NCBI RefSeq assembly: GCF_027923405.1
Contig: NZ_BQYI01000001.1
Span: 4,194,501 to 4,258,500, forward strand
Direction of reading: 5' to 3'
Length of the DNA: 64,000 nucleotides
Source of the DNA: Paenibacillus sp. YYML68
Lineage (GTDB): Bacteria; Bacillota; Bacilli; Paenibacillales; NBRC-103111
A model generated the notes under the pieces. It did not search any database. It was not told where the DNA came from and saw nothing but the letters and a program-made list of their open reading frames with translations. Made by a program: the position numbers and the translations under genes. Shown piece by piece: positions 28,826 through 38,235 of this stretch. How positions within the stretch are numbered: position 1 is the stretch's first letter; the number at the start of each line of letters is the position of its first letter.

Positions 28826-29986
28826 CTACATTTGTCGGATCACATCGTAAGCCAGCTTGGATAGCGGTCTTTTGCCGAAGTCCTCGGGATCGAGAGTGTA
28901 GCCGTATTGGAACAGATTCATTTCATGCTGCGTTAATTGATCCAGCCCCATCTGCTCCAGCAGTTTCTGCAGATCGTCCTGATAAGCTTTGCCATAGGCC
29001 TGTTTTTTGTATAAAATCTCCCGGACGCATTCCTTGTGGCTTTGATACAGCTTCTCCAGCTTGAACATGTCGACGCCGTTCTGTAGTATCCGGTGGAGCG
29101 CTCCCGTTCCGCTCATTTCTATCTCAATATCAAAATCCGTATTGCCTCCGATAATCGAATCAATCGAAGCTCCGGCCGCTAATACATATTTGAAGCGGGC
29201 GTCATCCATAAAGCCCCGATCATACGGATACAAAATCTCGACGCCTTTAGCGAGCTTGCAGCGTGAATTGCAAATATGGCAGGAAGGGACAAAATTGAAC
29301 AACGATAACGAGAGCAGCATAAAGACCGATTTCGGATAAAAATGATCTAGGTCCGCCGTCGTTTTGAACTTGATTCCGTCATGATATTGCGTGATGTACT
29401 GCCTATTGCAGTATGGGCATACCTCAACCCCCATACGATTCATAATGCTATGCCTCTGTTCGTCCGGCAGCATGCTATAATTGACGATCCGCCCAATCCC
29501 CTCATTCAGCTTAATCAAATCGGCTTCCACGGCATCGGTGAATGCATCAAAATACTCATCGTTTTCCATATAATTAGGATGGGCCGCCTTGATCCGGTCG
29601 AACCAACTCGATGAGTAGCGAGCTGCATACCGTTCGCGAAATCTTTCCCGCTCTCTTTGCGTCCTAGGGAGTCCTAGCTTATCTAACTCATAATGAATCT
29701 TAAAGGAGCTGTAATAGACCAGCCCACACGTCTGGATGTAATCCTGGAGATCCGCATATCTGGATGTCATATCGCTGAAGGTTCCGGTTAACAGCGTTTC
29801 CAGCAGCGTCTCGTCCAATGCGCTCCCTCTCTCGAAGAGCTCAGTAACGCGCCGCCCGGTGAACGGATTTATAGCAGGACTTGGTGAGGCACACTCTTCC
29901 AGGTAACCGCGCTTAATTATATTCTTCATCTCATTCAGGTATTCGGTAACCTGCCTGGTTATATTGGTTGGATCCAACTTAATCAC
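28826..29986 (-). CDS. HNH endonuclease of a Septu-like (PtuB-like) pair
   Basis: 386 residues. The C-terminal half holds a zinc-supported HNH nuclease: CPYCNRQY (Cys190, Cys193), DLDHFYPKS (His215), NFVPSCHICNSRC (Asn231, Cys236, Cys239). The N-terminal ~180 residues are helical and unassigned. It overlaps the upstream ATPase gene by eight bases, so the two are coupled. An ABC-type ATPase followed by an HNH nuclease is the architecture of Septu (PtuA/PtuB) anti-phage systems. In those the ATPase controls the nuclease, which attacks nucleic acid on infection. PtuB proteins are usually shorter, as I recall, so this may be a divergent subtype. Confidence 0.75.
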   Translation of the reverse strand: MIKLDPTNITRQVTEYLNEMKNIIKRGYLEECASPSPAINPFTGRRVTELFERGSALDETLLETLLTGTFSDMTSRYADLQDYIQTCGLVYYSSFKIHYELDKLGLPRTQRERERFRERYAARYSSSWFDRIKAAHPNYMENDEYFDAFTDAVEADLIKLNEGIGRIVNYSMLPDEQRHSIMNRMGVEVCPYCNRQYITQYHDGIKFKTTADLDHFYPKSVFMLLSLSLFNFVPSCHICNSRCKLAKGVEILYPYDRGFMDDARFKYVLAAGASIDSIIGGNTDFDIEIEMSGTGALHRILQNGVDMFKLEKLYQSHKECVREILYKKQAYGKAYQDDLQKLLEQMGLDQLTQHEMNLFQYGYTLDPEDFGKRPLSKLAYDVIRQM

Positions 29987-31913
29987 GAGAACGTTCCCTC
30001 CGCTTCTTCAGTGCGGCCAATTCCTTTTCCATCCTGACGATCTTGTCCTCCAACTCCCGTTGAGACGCAAACTCTTCCTGTCGAACCGCGAGCTCCGCCG
30101 CTCTGTCCTCTAGCCGCTCCCGCAGCCTCGATCGGATCACCGGCTCGTCAATAGCTGAGATCAAGCCGCTTACCCGTTCGATTTCCGTCCCATCGTACTC
30201 TCTCCACTCGTTGATCCGTTCCATGGTGCGCTTGAACAAGCCCTTAGCAAACTCGCCTACGGGCGAATCGAGGAAAAAATCGTTTTTGACGATATCGTAA
30301 AAGTTGCCCATTAATCCGAAGTCGGCTTTTTTTACGATTCTCTTCAAGTCATGCGACACATTGATACAAGTAATATGCTCCTTAGGAATGTCCGAGACGA
30401 TAAATGGAGAATGCGTGGCTATCACAACTTGAAATTTGATGCCTTCGTTAAGCTCAGCAAGGCGTATGCATTCCGTCAAATAGTGGATATAGCGCCTCGA
30501 CCACTCGGGATGGAAGGAGGCGTCCGGCTCGTCCAACAGCAGTAATATCGTATTCACTTGCTCATGATTGATGGCGACTTGTATCGCCCCGTACACGCTG
30601 ACAAAACTATGAATAAACTCAAGCTCGCCGCTGCTCATGTGCCTGAACGAAACGTCCAAGGAACGCCGAAGCCCGTACTTATTGATGAATCGGTCATATA
30701 AGAGGAGCAGCTCGTGAACAGCGTCATCCATACCCGTGCTGACAAGGACCACCACTTCCGCACCGGATATATAATAGGTGGCCTCTAGCTCTTCGAACGC
30801 AACCTTCATTGCTTTGTAAATGTTGGGGTCGAAATTAATGCCTTCTTTTTCCTGCAGCTTCGGAAGTAGCCACTCCCCCAACAAGTCCAGTAAATCGAAA
30901 AGATACTTGATTCGGGTCGAATAATCATCCGTATCATATGCGATTCCGTTGATCCGATCGATGTATTCCTGCTCCTCCTCTTTGCTAAGATCGCCTAGCA
31001 GGGAATTAAGCCACAGATCCATAACGACAGCTTCCAGGTAGGAAATGATAAACCTGTCCTTGAGACTCCATGGGCTGGGTTGCCTTTTCTTCTTAGGCAA
31101 TATAGGTAACTTATCGTTCTCGAAAAATAAAACGTTACCTTTGCCTTGATAGAACCGGAAGCCAAGCATCTCAAGCTTATCCTCTTGTGTTGTAAAGTCC
31201 GGGAAAATCTTATCGCGCCTTCGAAACTCGCAAACCGCTCTATCGATCGTAAATACGTTCTCCAACTTCTTGTATTCCGCACTCATGAACCGATAAATGC
31301 CGGCAAATAACGTATTGTCCAAATATACGCGTTGATAGCCGATAAACGTATCCTGTGCCCCTATATCCTTTACCTGCCGGAACCAGCTCCGTGTGGGAGC
31401 CTTCGATTGGTACAAGTAAATAAGTCTTTCGTTTTCAGCCGTTCGGCGGCCGTCATGAAATTCACCCGAGGTGTTTCCCTGAACGGTTATTTGCTGCCGC
31501 TCATAACTGAAAGAGATGCACACGCTATAATCCGTGATTCCCTCCGGTAAAACTCGCGCAACATTCTCCAGTAAACCAGGATTCCGGCCCTCGATGACAA
31601 ATGTATCATCTTCGAGATGATAAACAGCAAACCATTGGGCATGTTCGAAAAATTGATTTCTCTGATACTGTTTCATGCCTAGCAGATCCAGCACCGTTGA
31701 CTTACCCGAACCGTTCTTTCCGACAATAAGGTTGATATTGCTTATATGGTCTCCCCATAATCCAGCGTACGGATTAGTCCTATTCTTCGTAAGGCTCAAC
31801 TTCCTATGATGATGGTCATAGTTGATGCGGAAATCGTTTGTGAAAGTAAACTGCTGCTGCCGGAAGCATCTGCCGATTTCGTGAATGTAAAGATACGCTA
31901 AAGTCGGGTGCAT
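29979..31913 (-). CDS. ABC/SMC-like ATPase of a Septu-like (PtuA-like) pair
   Basis: 644 residues. Walker A is GKNGSGKST (65-73). The ABC signature is MSSGEL (~426-431) and Walker B ILLLLDEPDASFHPEW (~456-471). The H-loop histidine is His501 in IATHSPFIVSD. The last ~55 residues form a charged coiled coil, probably for oligomerisation or binding the HNH partner. AAAGGAG lies nine bases before the ATG, and a good promoter stands upstream. No reverse transcriptase or retron RNA lies nearby, so this is a stand-alone Septu-like pair rather than a retron-linked one. Its GC content is higher than that of the neighbouring Gabija-like operon, which suggests a separate origin. Confidence 0.78.
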   Translation of the reverse strand: MHPTLAYLYIHEIGRCFRQQQFTFTNDFRINYDHHHRKLSLTKNRTNPYAGLWGDHISNINLIVGKNGSGKSTVLDLLGMKQYQRNQFFEHAQWFAVYHLEDDTFVIEGRNPGLLENVARVLPEGITDYSVCISFSYERQQITVQGNTSGEFHDGRRTAENERLIYLYQSKAPTRSWFRQVKDIGAQDTFIGYQRVYLDNTLFAGIYRFMSAEYKKLENVFTIDRAVCEFRRRDKIFPDFTTQEDKLEMLGFRFYQGKGNVLFFENDKLPILPKKKRQPSPWSLKDRFIISYLEAVVMDLWLNSLLGDLSKEEEQEYIDRINGIAYDTDDYSTRIKYLFDLLDLLGEWLLPKLQEKEGINFDPNIYKAMKVAFEELEATYYISGAEVVVLVSTGMDDAVHELLLLYDRFINKYGLRRSLDVSFRHMSSGELEFIHSFVSVYGAIQVAINHEQVNTILLLLDEPDASFHPEWSRRYIHYLTECIRLAELNEGIKFQVVIATHSPFIVSDIPKEHITCINVSHDLKRIVKKADFGLMGNFYDIVKNDFFLDSPVGEFAKGLFKRTMERINEWREYDGTEIERVSGLISAIDEPVIRSRLRERLEDRAAELAVRQEEFASQRELEDKIVRMEKELAALKKRRERSRD

Positions 31914-31959
31914 GTTCTTCTACTCCTTTGGAGGGCATGCCTGCTTGACAAATAACATC

Positions 31960-31998
31960 ATTATAAGACACAAAAAGTAGGCTGACAATTGCTGTCAG
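31960..31998 (-). promoter_or_regulatory. Promoter and possible operator of the Septu-like operon
   Basis: On the minus strand TTGTCA (31983-31988), 17 bases and TATAAT (31960-31965) form a near-consensus sigma-A promoter. An inverted repeat CTGACA-N5-TGTCAG (31982-31998) overlaps the -35 and could bind a repressor, for example the XRE protein at the right end of the element. Confidence 0.65.
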
Positions 31999-32168
31999 TC
32001 ACTAAAAAGTCAATCTATCGGATTCCGTTTGCTATCTTCCCCGAAAAACGCAAGTTCTAAGTCATCTCCCTTGTTCGACCCCATTCTACAGGTTAGTTCT
32101 TCAAATCATTCGTTGTTTTAAGGAATAATAAAAACATCTTTATACTCCTTTTAGATAGATTTGTACGC

Positions 32169-32200
32169 AAAATGAACACCTCCCAAAAGGTACTCATTTG
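32169..32200 (-). terminator. Probable terminator of the Gabija-like operon
   Basis: On the minus strand AATGA-GT-ACCT, a short loop and AGGT-GT-TCATT are followed by TTTGCG, 12 bases past the last gene. The rest of 31999-32168 shows no gene. Confidence 0.5.
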
Positions 32201-32211
32201 AGAAATGAAAA

Positions 32212-33930
32212 TTATTCAGTTTGAAAATATGAACAGGTTTGTTTATTTCCAAAAATAACCAGTATAGACTTCGCTCGACTTAAGCCAACATATAATTGTT
32301 CTCTGTGTTCCTGAATATCAATAGAATCCATTCCCCATAAAAAAACTATCTCAGACTCTAATCCCTTAAATCTATTAACTGTTGTTACTAACACTGAACT
32401 ATCATTCCTTTGTTCAATATCTGAAAAGTGATGTCCTCTGGGTAGCGGCTGTTTCTCAAGAGCTTGTAAATATCCCCTTTTGTTTTTAGCATCTACAATT
32501 AATATTGCAATTTTACTAGAGTCAACCTGCTCCTCTAATAATAATTTTTGAATTCTAGAATGAATCTTGTTCGCTTGATTATTTATATTCATTGCAACTT
32601 CAAACTGCGGTTCTAATCCATCTAAATTAGAATGTTCAACGGGGTCACCATTATAATATCTATATGAAGCCTTATGAATTTGAACAGTGTTTCTACAGTT
32701 TCTTGAAAGTGGATATATTTCATCTTCACCTATTGGGAATGTACTCACACGGGAATATAGATTTTGATTATCATCATAAAAGATATAGAAAGGACTAGAC
32801 TTTTCATCAGACAGCATTAATTCAAGGGGCAACCAGTATTCTTCTCTAAAGTCTTGGCCCTCATCACATACTATTGCATCATATCTATCAGCAATAATAT
32901 CCAGAGAGCATGCAAGAGCATTTGGAAGTTGCACATCGAACTCATCTTCACCAGGATATGTTTTTTTTGCATCCTCTAATAAGTCAATACCGCTCATTTC
33001 TTTTGCTTCTTTGATCTTTGTATGACAAAGTTGATGAAAGCTCATAACAGTTAATCCATTAGTATTTTTACAGATTTCAGACAAATGGTCTGCAAGTGGA
33101 CGATTATAACATGTTAATAGTGTTGAAAACCCTTCGCTAGCTAATCGTTTCGCCTTTTCCACAGCAAGTATAGTTTTCCCAGTTCCTGCACCACCACTAA
33201 CTACAACCCGTCGTTTCTTCCTTAATATATCCAACAACTTAACTTGTTCGTTTGTTAGGAGTATCCTTGCTTCTTCTTCAGTTTTTAAACTGTTTGAGAT
33301 TAGGGGGGTGATAAAGAATGATTTTGCGAAAACCTTTTTAAAGATATCTAGCCCCTTATGCCCAATAGGAGTTGTCATTTGATCATCATCAGTCCAAAAA
33401 TCCACACAACCTTCTACCCACTTTTTTATATCCGTTAAGTGATTATTTGTTCCAATTAAAACTGCCGGCATGTCTGGCCTCTCTAAAAGTTTTGAATCCC
33501 TAATATCCGGGAAAAACACTGCATGTCCGTAGGTGATTTTTTTGACTCCAAATAGTTTCCACTCTTCGGTTTCAAAAAGTTTTGTTCGGATAGAATACTT
33601 TGCTTTTAGTGCTTGCCTTATTGGATCTTTTATTAAATTTTTCTGTCCGTAACGATCTGTAGAGAACCATTGATTAGTAGCAGCGTCAAAAGAAAGCCCC
33701 CCACCCTTTACTTCTATACACAAGTATCCAAAATTAGGATGCACAATAACAAAATCAGTTTCTCCATCTTTTGCTTCATCATTTTCTCGTTTAAGAATCC
33801 ATGCAACTTGAGAAAAAACAAAATAACTATTAGGTAATCCTTCTTTTAAAGCTTTATATACCTGAACCTCAGCTTTTGATTCAATCTCAGAAAGTTGTGA
33901 TTCAGTCAAATCCGGTATCATATTAGCCAT
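32212..33930 (-). CDS. NERD-nuclease / superfamily 1 helicase
   Basis: 572 residues. The N-terminal ~150 form a nuclease-related (NERD, PD-(D/E)xK-like) domain with Asp59 in ETDFVIV and the E-x-K pair Glu73/Lys75 in CIEVKGGG. A helicase core follows: Walker A SGGAGTGKTIL (Lys252), Walker B CDEGQDF, SRNCRNT, TTVNRFKGLESE and YVGLSRAKS. GGAGG stands nine bases before the ATG, inside the end of the preceding gene. It is the last gene of a four-gene operon and lies four bases behind the giant ATPase. NERD-helicase fusions are common in defence islands. It probably cuts and unwinds foreign DNA, or processes ends for its partners. Confidence 0.85.
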   Translation of the reverse strand: MANMIPDLTESQLSEIESKAEVQVYKALKEGLPNSYFVFSQVAWILKRENDEAKDGETDFVIVHPNFGYLCIEVKGGGLSFDAATNQWFSTDRYGQKNLIKDPIRQALKAKYSIRTKLFETEEWKLFGVKKITYGHAVFFPDIRDSKLLERPDMPAVLIGTNNHLTDIKKWVEGCVDFWTDDDQMTTPIGHKGLDIFKKVFAKSFFITPLISNSLKTEEEARILLTNEQVKLLDILRKKRRVVVSGGAGTGKTILAVEKAKRLASEGFSTLLTCYNRPLADHLSEICKNTNGLTVMSFHQLCHTKIKEAKEMSGIDLLEDAKKTYPGEDEFDVQLPNALACSLDIIADRYDAIVCDEGQDFREEYWLPLELMLSDEKSSPFYIFYDDNQNLYSRVSTFPIGEDEIYPLSRNCRNTVQIHKASYRYYNGDPVEHSNLDGLEPQFEVAMNINNQANKIHSRIQKLLLEEQVDSSKIAILIVDAKNKRGYLQALEKQPLPRGHHFSDIEQRNDSSVLVTTVNRFKGLESEIVFLWGMDSIDIQEHREQLYVGLSRAKSILVIFGNKQTCSYFQTE

Positions 33931-33934
33931 TTAC

Positions 33935-36900
33935 TTAATCCTCCAAAATATCCATTTGAGTTACATTAATTGGAATTTTCTTTTCACCGCTTTCAAAATC
34001 AACAATTAATAGCTTTAGTTTGCCTTTAATAACTTCACCTTTAATAACTCCTATTCCATGTGTGTGATGATTTATTTTTGTACCTAAAATTAACTTATCT
34101 ATTGGATTATTTGCTTCTGCTATTGCCCTCCAACCGTAATCAAAAACATAATTTGTAATTTTATTATAAGGATCCTGTATTCGGTTAATTCGAACATGTT
34201 GTTCATCCCCGACGAACTCCAAAATGTATAGCCAATATCTATCTGCAAGAACCTTTGCCTTTTTCATTTGGGAGCTTGAAAGTAACACACCATAATTATT
34301 CCATTCTCCAGAAAAACCGAATACTTTTATATACCTATTTATTTCCTCAGAATCGCCACTACATGAAATAACGTCATAGTCTTCTTCCATTTCAGATGAT
34401 AGAGTTGGATTTCTCCCTGTTTTCTCCTCATAATTCAATGTAAGCCTTCTAGATAATAATCGTAATTGTATCTCTTCTTCCCTTTCGACCATTTGCAAAG
34501 AAGGTTCAATTAGATCACTTGAAACATATGAGATCAAACGTTTTTTTTGATTATTAGAAATTAAATTATCTACTTTTGTTAGTGAGCCATTAGATGGCTC
34601 GTAATTATATGCTTCATCAAAATCATCAAAGTTAACTTTATTAGAATTGCTGTCCTCTTTATAACTTCCTTTTGTAAAATTGAAACTTATGGTTCCATTT
34701 TGTCTATTAAGAGCATGCACAATCGCACTATCTTCACCATCTTCTACTTGTATCTCCAAATTACTTCCTTCATCAAGTTGAGGCCAATTCTCATAAAAAT
34801 AATCTTCGCTGATATTTTCATCATCCCTAAAATCTTCGTAGGACTCATACTGAATAACAGTATATCCCTTCGAATATAACCAGCTTTCAATATCAGCACT
34901 AGAAAGTTGTAGTAATAGACCAATCTCTCTATCTTTTCCTTCCATTTCAAAGAGAGAACCTAAAGAACTACTTAAATTATAGAGAGTCAATGGATTTTTA
35001 AAATGCCCAACATAATACAAAGAATTCGTGGACACTTCATAATATGAATCAACATTTTGATTGTATATTATAGTGCCGTAATCATCTGCAAAAGATAAAG
35101 ATAACGAGTCAGCTTTATAAAAGCTAACTTCATTAAGTTTTTTAATAAACTTAGCAAATGTATCGCTTGGATGTTCAGCTTTAATATTTGATAGAAGTGT
35201 AGCAAAGTAATTTGCTTTTTTTTGCAAAGCATTTAGTAGCTCAGTATCATGCTCTGCATCTATTACGTTTAGTTTAAGATTATCGTTCTGAATAATTTTA
35301 ATGTCGAAATAATCAAATAAAATTTCTTTATCCTTTAGTGAATCTGATATTTTCAGAAAATATTTTGAATTAGCGGGCGGTAGATATCCTAAAACGTTAA
35401 AAAAGTATAGTGAAGAATTAGATTGAAAAGAATCATCGGTTGCTAATAATTTCATAGTAACACCATTGCGTTCGCCTACCGGCTTATTGCTTATAATTTG
35501 TTTGTATATAGCTTCGATCTGCTTAAATGTATTTTTATCAACTGTGCAGTCCTCAATTTTTTTAAGTAAATATACACAATCTTGAAGAGTAACTACTCTT
35601 TTAATCCCCAAAAAGTTTTCCTGTTCTTTATTAAAATTGAGAGATTCATGAACAGTGGGATAGTAGTCTCTAACAATACTCCTCAAATTTTCTGAATATA
35701 CCTCAGTAGATTTGTAACACTGTTTGTTATTAGTAGGTATACTAGGATGATTTTGAACAAAGTATTGGAAATAAGAAACTACCGCTTTTGAACCAACATA
35801 AGTATAATAGGTTGTTTTATTGCAATTTGAATGAATCACATCCCATTTTTCACAAATCAATTTCCAATATGATATAGAGAAACTAAAATTATTAGTATAC
35901 TCTAAATAATCAATGAATAACGCATTTTGCAATCCATGCTGCCCAGAAGATTTATAACGACTAGTTATACTTTCATAATAACTCCCATCATTATCTATAT
36001 GGTCGAAATACACCTTCATTAAGGGATATTTCCTAATCGCTTCTGTTCTTTCGATTCTTGATACAACATTATATTTTATTTTTTCTTTAACCCCTATTCT
36101 AACCATCAAGGATTTCCATCGATAAATTTCCTTTTCATTATCCACGTATCCATTTGTTACGTACTTTCCTTCGGGAAGTATTTCTTCGATTTTTAGCTCT
36201 GGATCATAAAAATTAGATAAATAACATTCACTTGGTAACTCTAAAGTTCCTTTTGTGGTTACCAACTTTAATGCTAACAAATTTCTGTAGTCATTATCAT
36301 CTAGTTTGCCTTGCTGATAAACTTTGAATATAAACCTTCCGATAGGTAATGCATTATTAATGTTTATAAGATTGTTTTTTATCATTTCAACAATTGACTT
36401 ACGTATTATTTCTATGTCAGAAGGCTCTCTTACTCCTAATATTTTCAACCATTCTAATAACTCTTTGTTACTTTTAAAGGCTTCAAATAATCCTTCATTT
36501 ATACATGCTAGTCCAACTATATTGTTTATTTCATTATCTCCTTCAGATATCGGAAAATATAAATTTTCTGGAGAGTTTAGCTTATTACTATCACTTAATA
36601 AAAATGCTGACGACCTCAGTGTTCGTGACCAATCAAACTTTTGTTTATAAGAATCCTTTTTAAACAGAAACTGAACAAGATTAATATTGAACTCTAAATT
36701 AGAATTACATAATTCTATAAACCGAGCAGATTTAAAAATCTCGCATAAATCCTTGATTTCAATCTTCTTTACTCCCAAAACTGACAATTTATTCGGATTA
36801 ATAATTTCACAAGCAGCAACTTCATAATTATTATTGTAGTGATTTTTAATTATAGAAGTGTTAAACTCTCCACAAAATCCTGTTGTATCCAAAATACTCT

Positions 36901-38128
36901 GATTAACTTTTAGCAAACCATCTTTATCATGTTTTGGTATAAATGCTGTCTTAGCGATTGCTGCATCTAATCCATCGTTATACGCTTGTTTTAGTTCTGA
37001 TGATCCGACGGATGTATAATGGGGTTTAATCAACTTTGTAAATTCATATACAAATTTATTATCTTCAACCAATTCAGAGATCCATTGTACTTTGCAAATC
37101 GCTATTTGTTTAAAAATAAAGTTATTCCATGCATTCTCAAGTATTTGAGTTCTTTCAGCATTAGTAATAAAGTCACCATTAATCAAAAAGTTGAATTCAC
37201 TTTTGGCCTTTGTTGGTAAATACGAATAAAATAAAGCATTAGATATTTCTTGTAATTCATCATTTAAGACACAGGCTGAAAAAATTATTTTTGTTTTCGT
37301 TGAAAATTTCAATTTATCAGGGCAAACGGTAGAATCAAGAAGCATAACTTTATCTTTCGTTTCTTTATCAACAGGGACAACAAATTCTTTATAAATCCAT
37401 TTGCTTTTTATTTGTCCACTAACTGATATTTCCTTTGAATCATTCCCAATTTTCTCACAGCTAATTTTCTTTTCTTCTTTATTCTTATCAAAGAATGTGA
37501 TCTTTTTAACATGGCGCAAAAACAGCATGATTCTTGGGTCCTCTAATACGCTAAGTATCTCCTTCTTTATCTTTTCTCTGTTACTTACCGCAATAATCGT
37601 AGTAACATAAGAACTATTAAATTCATTACTTAGTTCACTTTCCAACTCAGTTTTCTCAAACCATATAGGAATTATCTGCCATGGATACTCTTGTGTATTT
37701 CTCCACTGATCAAAGTATCTATCGAACTTAAAGGTGAACTTATTTGATATAATAAATACTTGATCACATGTTCCAAAAATCGATTTAAACCCTATCCCTT
37801 TATATCCAGTTTTCTCAATATCTTTCGTTTTACCACTGTCACCACTACCTACATTTGATATCCCTCTTACATCTTCTTTTGTAAAGTGCTTTCCATTATG
37901 GCTAAATATTAAATAGTTATCTAGAAGTTTTAATTCAATTTCTACATCTCCATGAATATTTGCTCCTGGAGAATCGTCAGCATTCTGAATTAATTCAAAA
38001 ATAAATCGATTTGCATCTCCAAATACTGTTTTTGTAAGTATATTCAGAAGACTAGCAAGTGATTTCGAATTACTATCATTTTTAGTTTTATCATCATATA
38101 GATCTTGTACGAATTTTTTCTCTTCCAT
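33935..38128 (-). CDS. Giant sacsin-like GHKL ATPase with C-terminal Tudor-like segment
   Basis: 1,397 residues from the ATG that has AGGAG eleven bases ahead; a longer frame starts at 38239, overlapping the helicase stop as ATGA. The N-terminus matches sacsin/HSP90-type ATPase domains: FELIQNADD (Glu45, Asn49, Asp52), SHNGKHFTKEDVRGI (G1), GSGDSGKTKDIEKTGYKGIGFKSIF (lid and G2). The middle ~1,100 residues are unassigned. The last ~55 (GTKINHHTHGIGVIKGE...LIVDFESGEKKI) resemble the Tudor-like tail of UvrD-type helicases. It lies between a UvrD-like helicase and a NERD helicase. I infer a remodelling ATPase or infection sensor. It is very AT-rich compared with the chromosome. Confidence 0.8.
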   Translation of the reverse strand: MEEKKFVQDLYDDKTKNDSNSKSLASLLNILTKTVFGDANRFIFELIQNADDSPGANIHGDVEIELKLLDNYLIFSHNGKHFTKEDVRGISNVGSGDSGKTKDIEKTGYKGIGFKSIFGTCDQVFIISNKFTFKFDRYFDQWRNTQEYPWQIIPIWFEKTELESELSNEFNSSYVTTIIAVSNREKIKKEILSVLEDPRIMLFLRHVKKITFFDKNKEEKKISCEKIGNDSKEISVSGQIKSKWIYKEFVVPVDKETKDKVMLLDSTVCPDKLKFSTKTKIIFSACVLNDELQEISNALFYSYLPTKAKSEFNFLINGDFITNAERTQILENAWNNFIFKQIAICKVQWISELVEDNKFVYEFTKLIKPHYTSVGSSELKQAYNDGLDAAIAKTAFIPKHDKDGLLKVNQSILDTTGFCGEFNTSIIKNHYNNNYEVAACEIINPNKLSVLGVKKIEIKDLCEIFKSARFIELCNSNLEFNINLVQFLFKKDSYKQKFDWSRTLRSSAFLLSDSNKLNSPENLYFPISEGDNEINNIVGLACINEGLFEAFKSNKELLEWLKILGVREPSDIEIIRKSIVEMIKNNLININNALPIGRFIFKVYQQGKLDDNDYRNLLALKLVTTKGTLELPSECYLSNFYDPELKIEEILPEGKYVTNGYVDNEKEIYRWKSLMVRIGVKEKIKYNVVSRIERTEAIRKYPLMKVYFDHIDNDGSYYESITSRYKSSGQHGLQNALFIDYLEYTNNFSFSISYWKLICEKWDVIHSNCNKTTYYTYVGSKAVVSYFQYFVQNHPSIPTNNKQCYKSTEVYSENLRSIVRDYYPTVHESLNFNKEQENFLGIKRVVTLQDCVYLLKKIEDCTVDKNTFKQIEAIYKQIISNKPVGERNGVTMKLLATDDSFQSNSSLYFFNVLGYLPPANSKYFLKISDSLKDKEILFDYFDIKIIQNDNLKLNVIDAEHDTELLNALQKKANYFATLLSNIKAEHPSDTFAKFIKKLNEVSFYKADSLSLSFADDYGTIIYNQNVDSYYEVSTNSLYYVGHFKNPLTLYNLSSSLGSLFEMEGKDREIGLLLQLSSADIESWLYSKGYTVIQYESYEDFRDDENISEDYFYENWPQLDEGSNLEIQVEDGEDSAIVHALNRQNGTISFNFTKGSYKEDSNSNKVNFDDFDEAYNYEPSNGSLTKVDNLISNNQKKRLISYVSSDLIEPSLQMVEREEEIQLRLLSRRLTLNYEEKTGRNPTLSSEMEEDYDVISCSGDSEEINRYIKVFGFSGEWNNYGVLLSSSQMKKAKVLADRYWLYILEFVGDEQHVRINRIQDPYNKITNYVFDYGWRAIAEANNPIDKLILGTKINHHTHGIGVIKGEVIKGKLKLLIVDFESGEKKIPINVTQMDILED

Positions 38129-38235
38129 GGTGATAATTACTCCTACTTTATATTGAAATAATGAATTTAATCTTCCTTTTAGAAACTTGTCGCCCTGCCG
38201 CGGCATCTTCATGCGACTCACGATTCGAGATGTGC

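Noticed and set aside
28826-31913. Retron-linked Septu
   Set aside because: No reverse transcriptase or msr/msd-like RNA region is present on either side.
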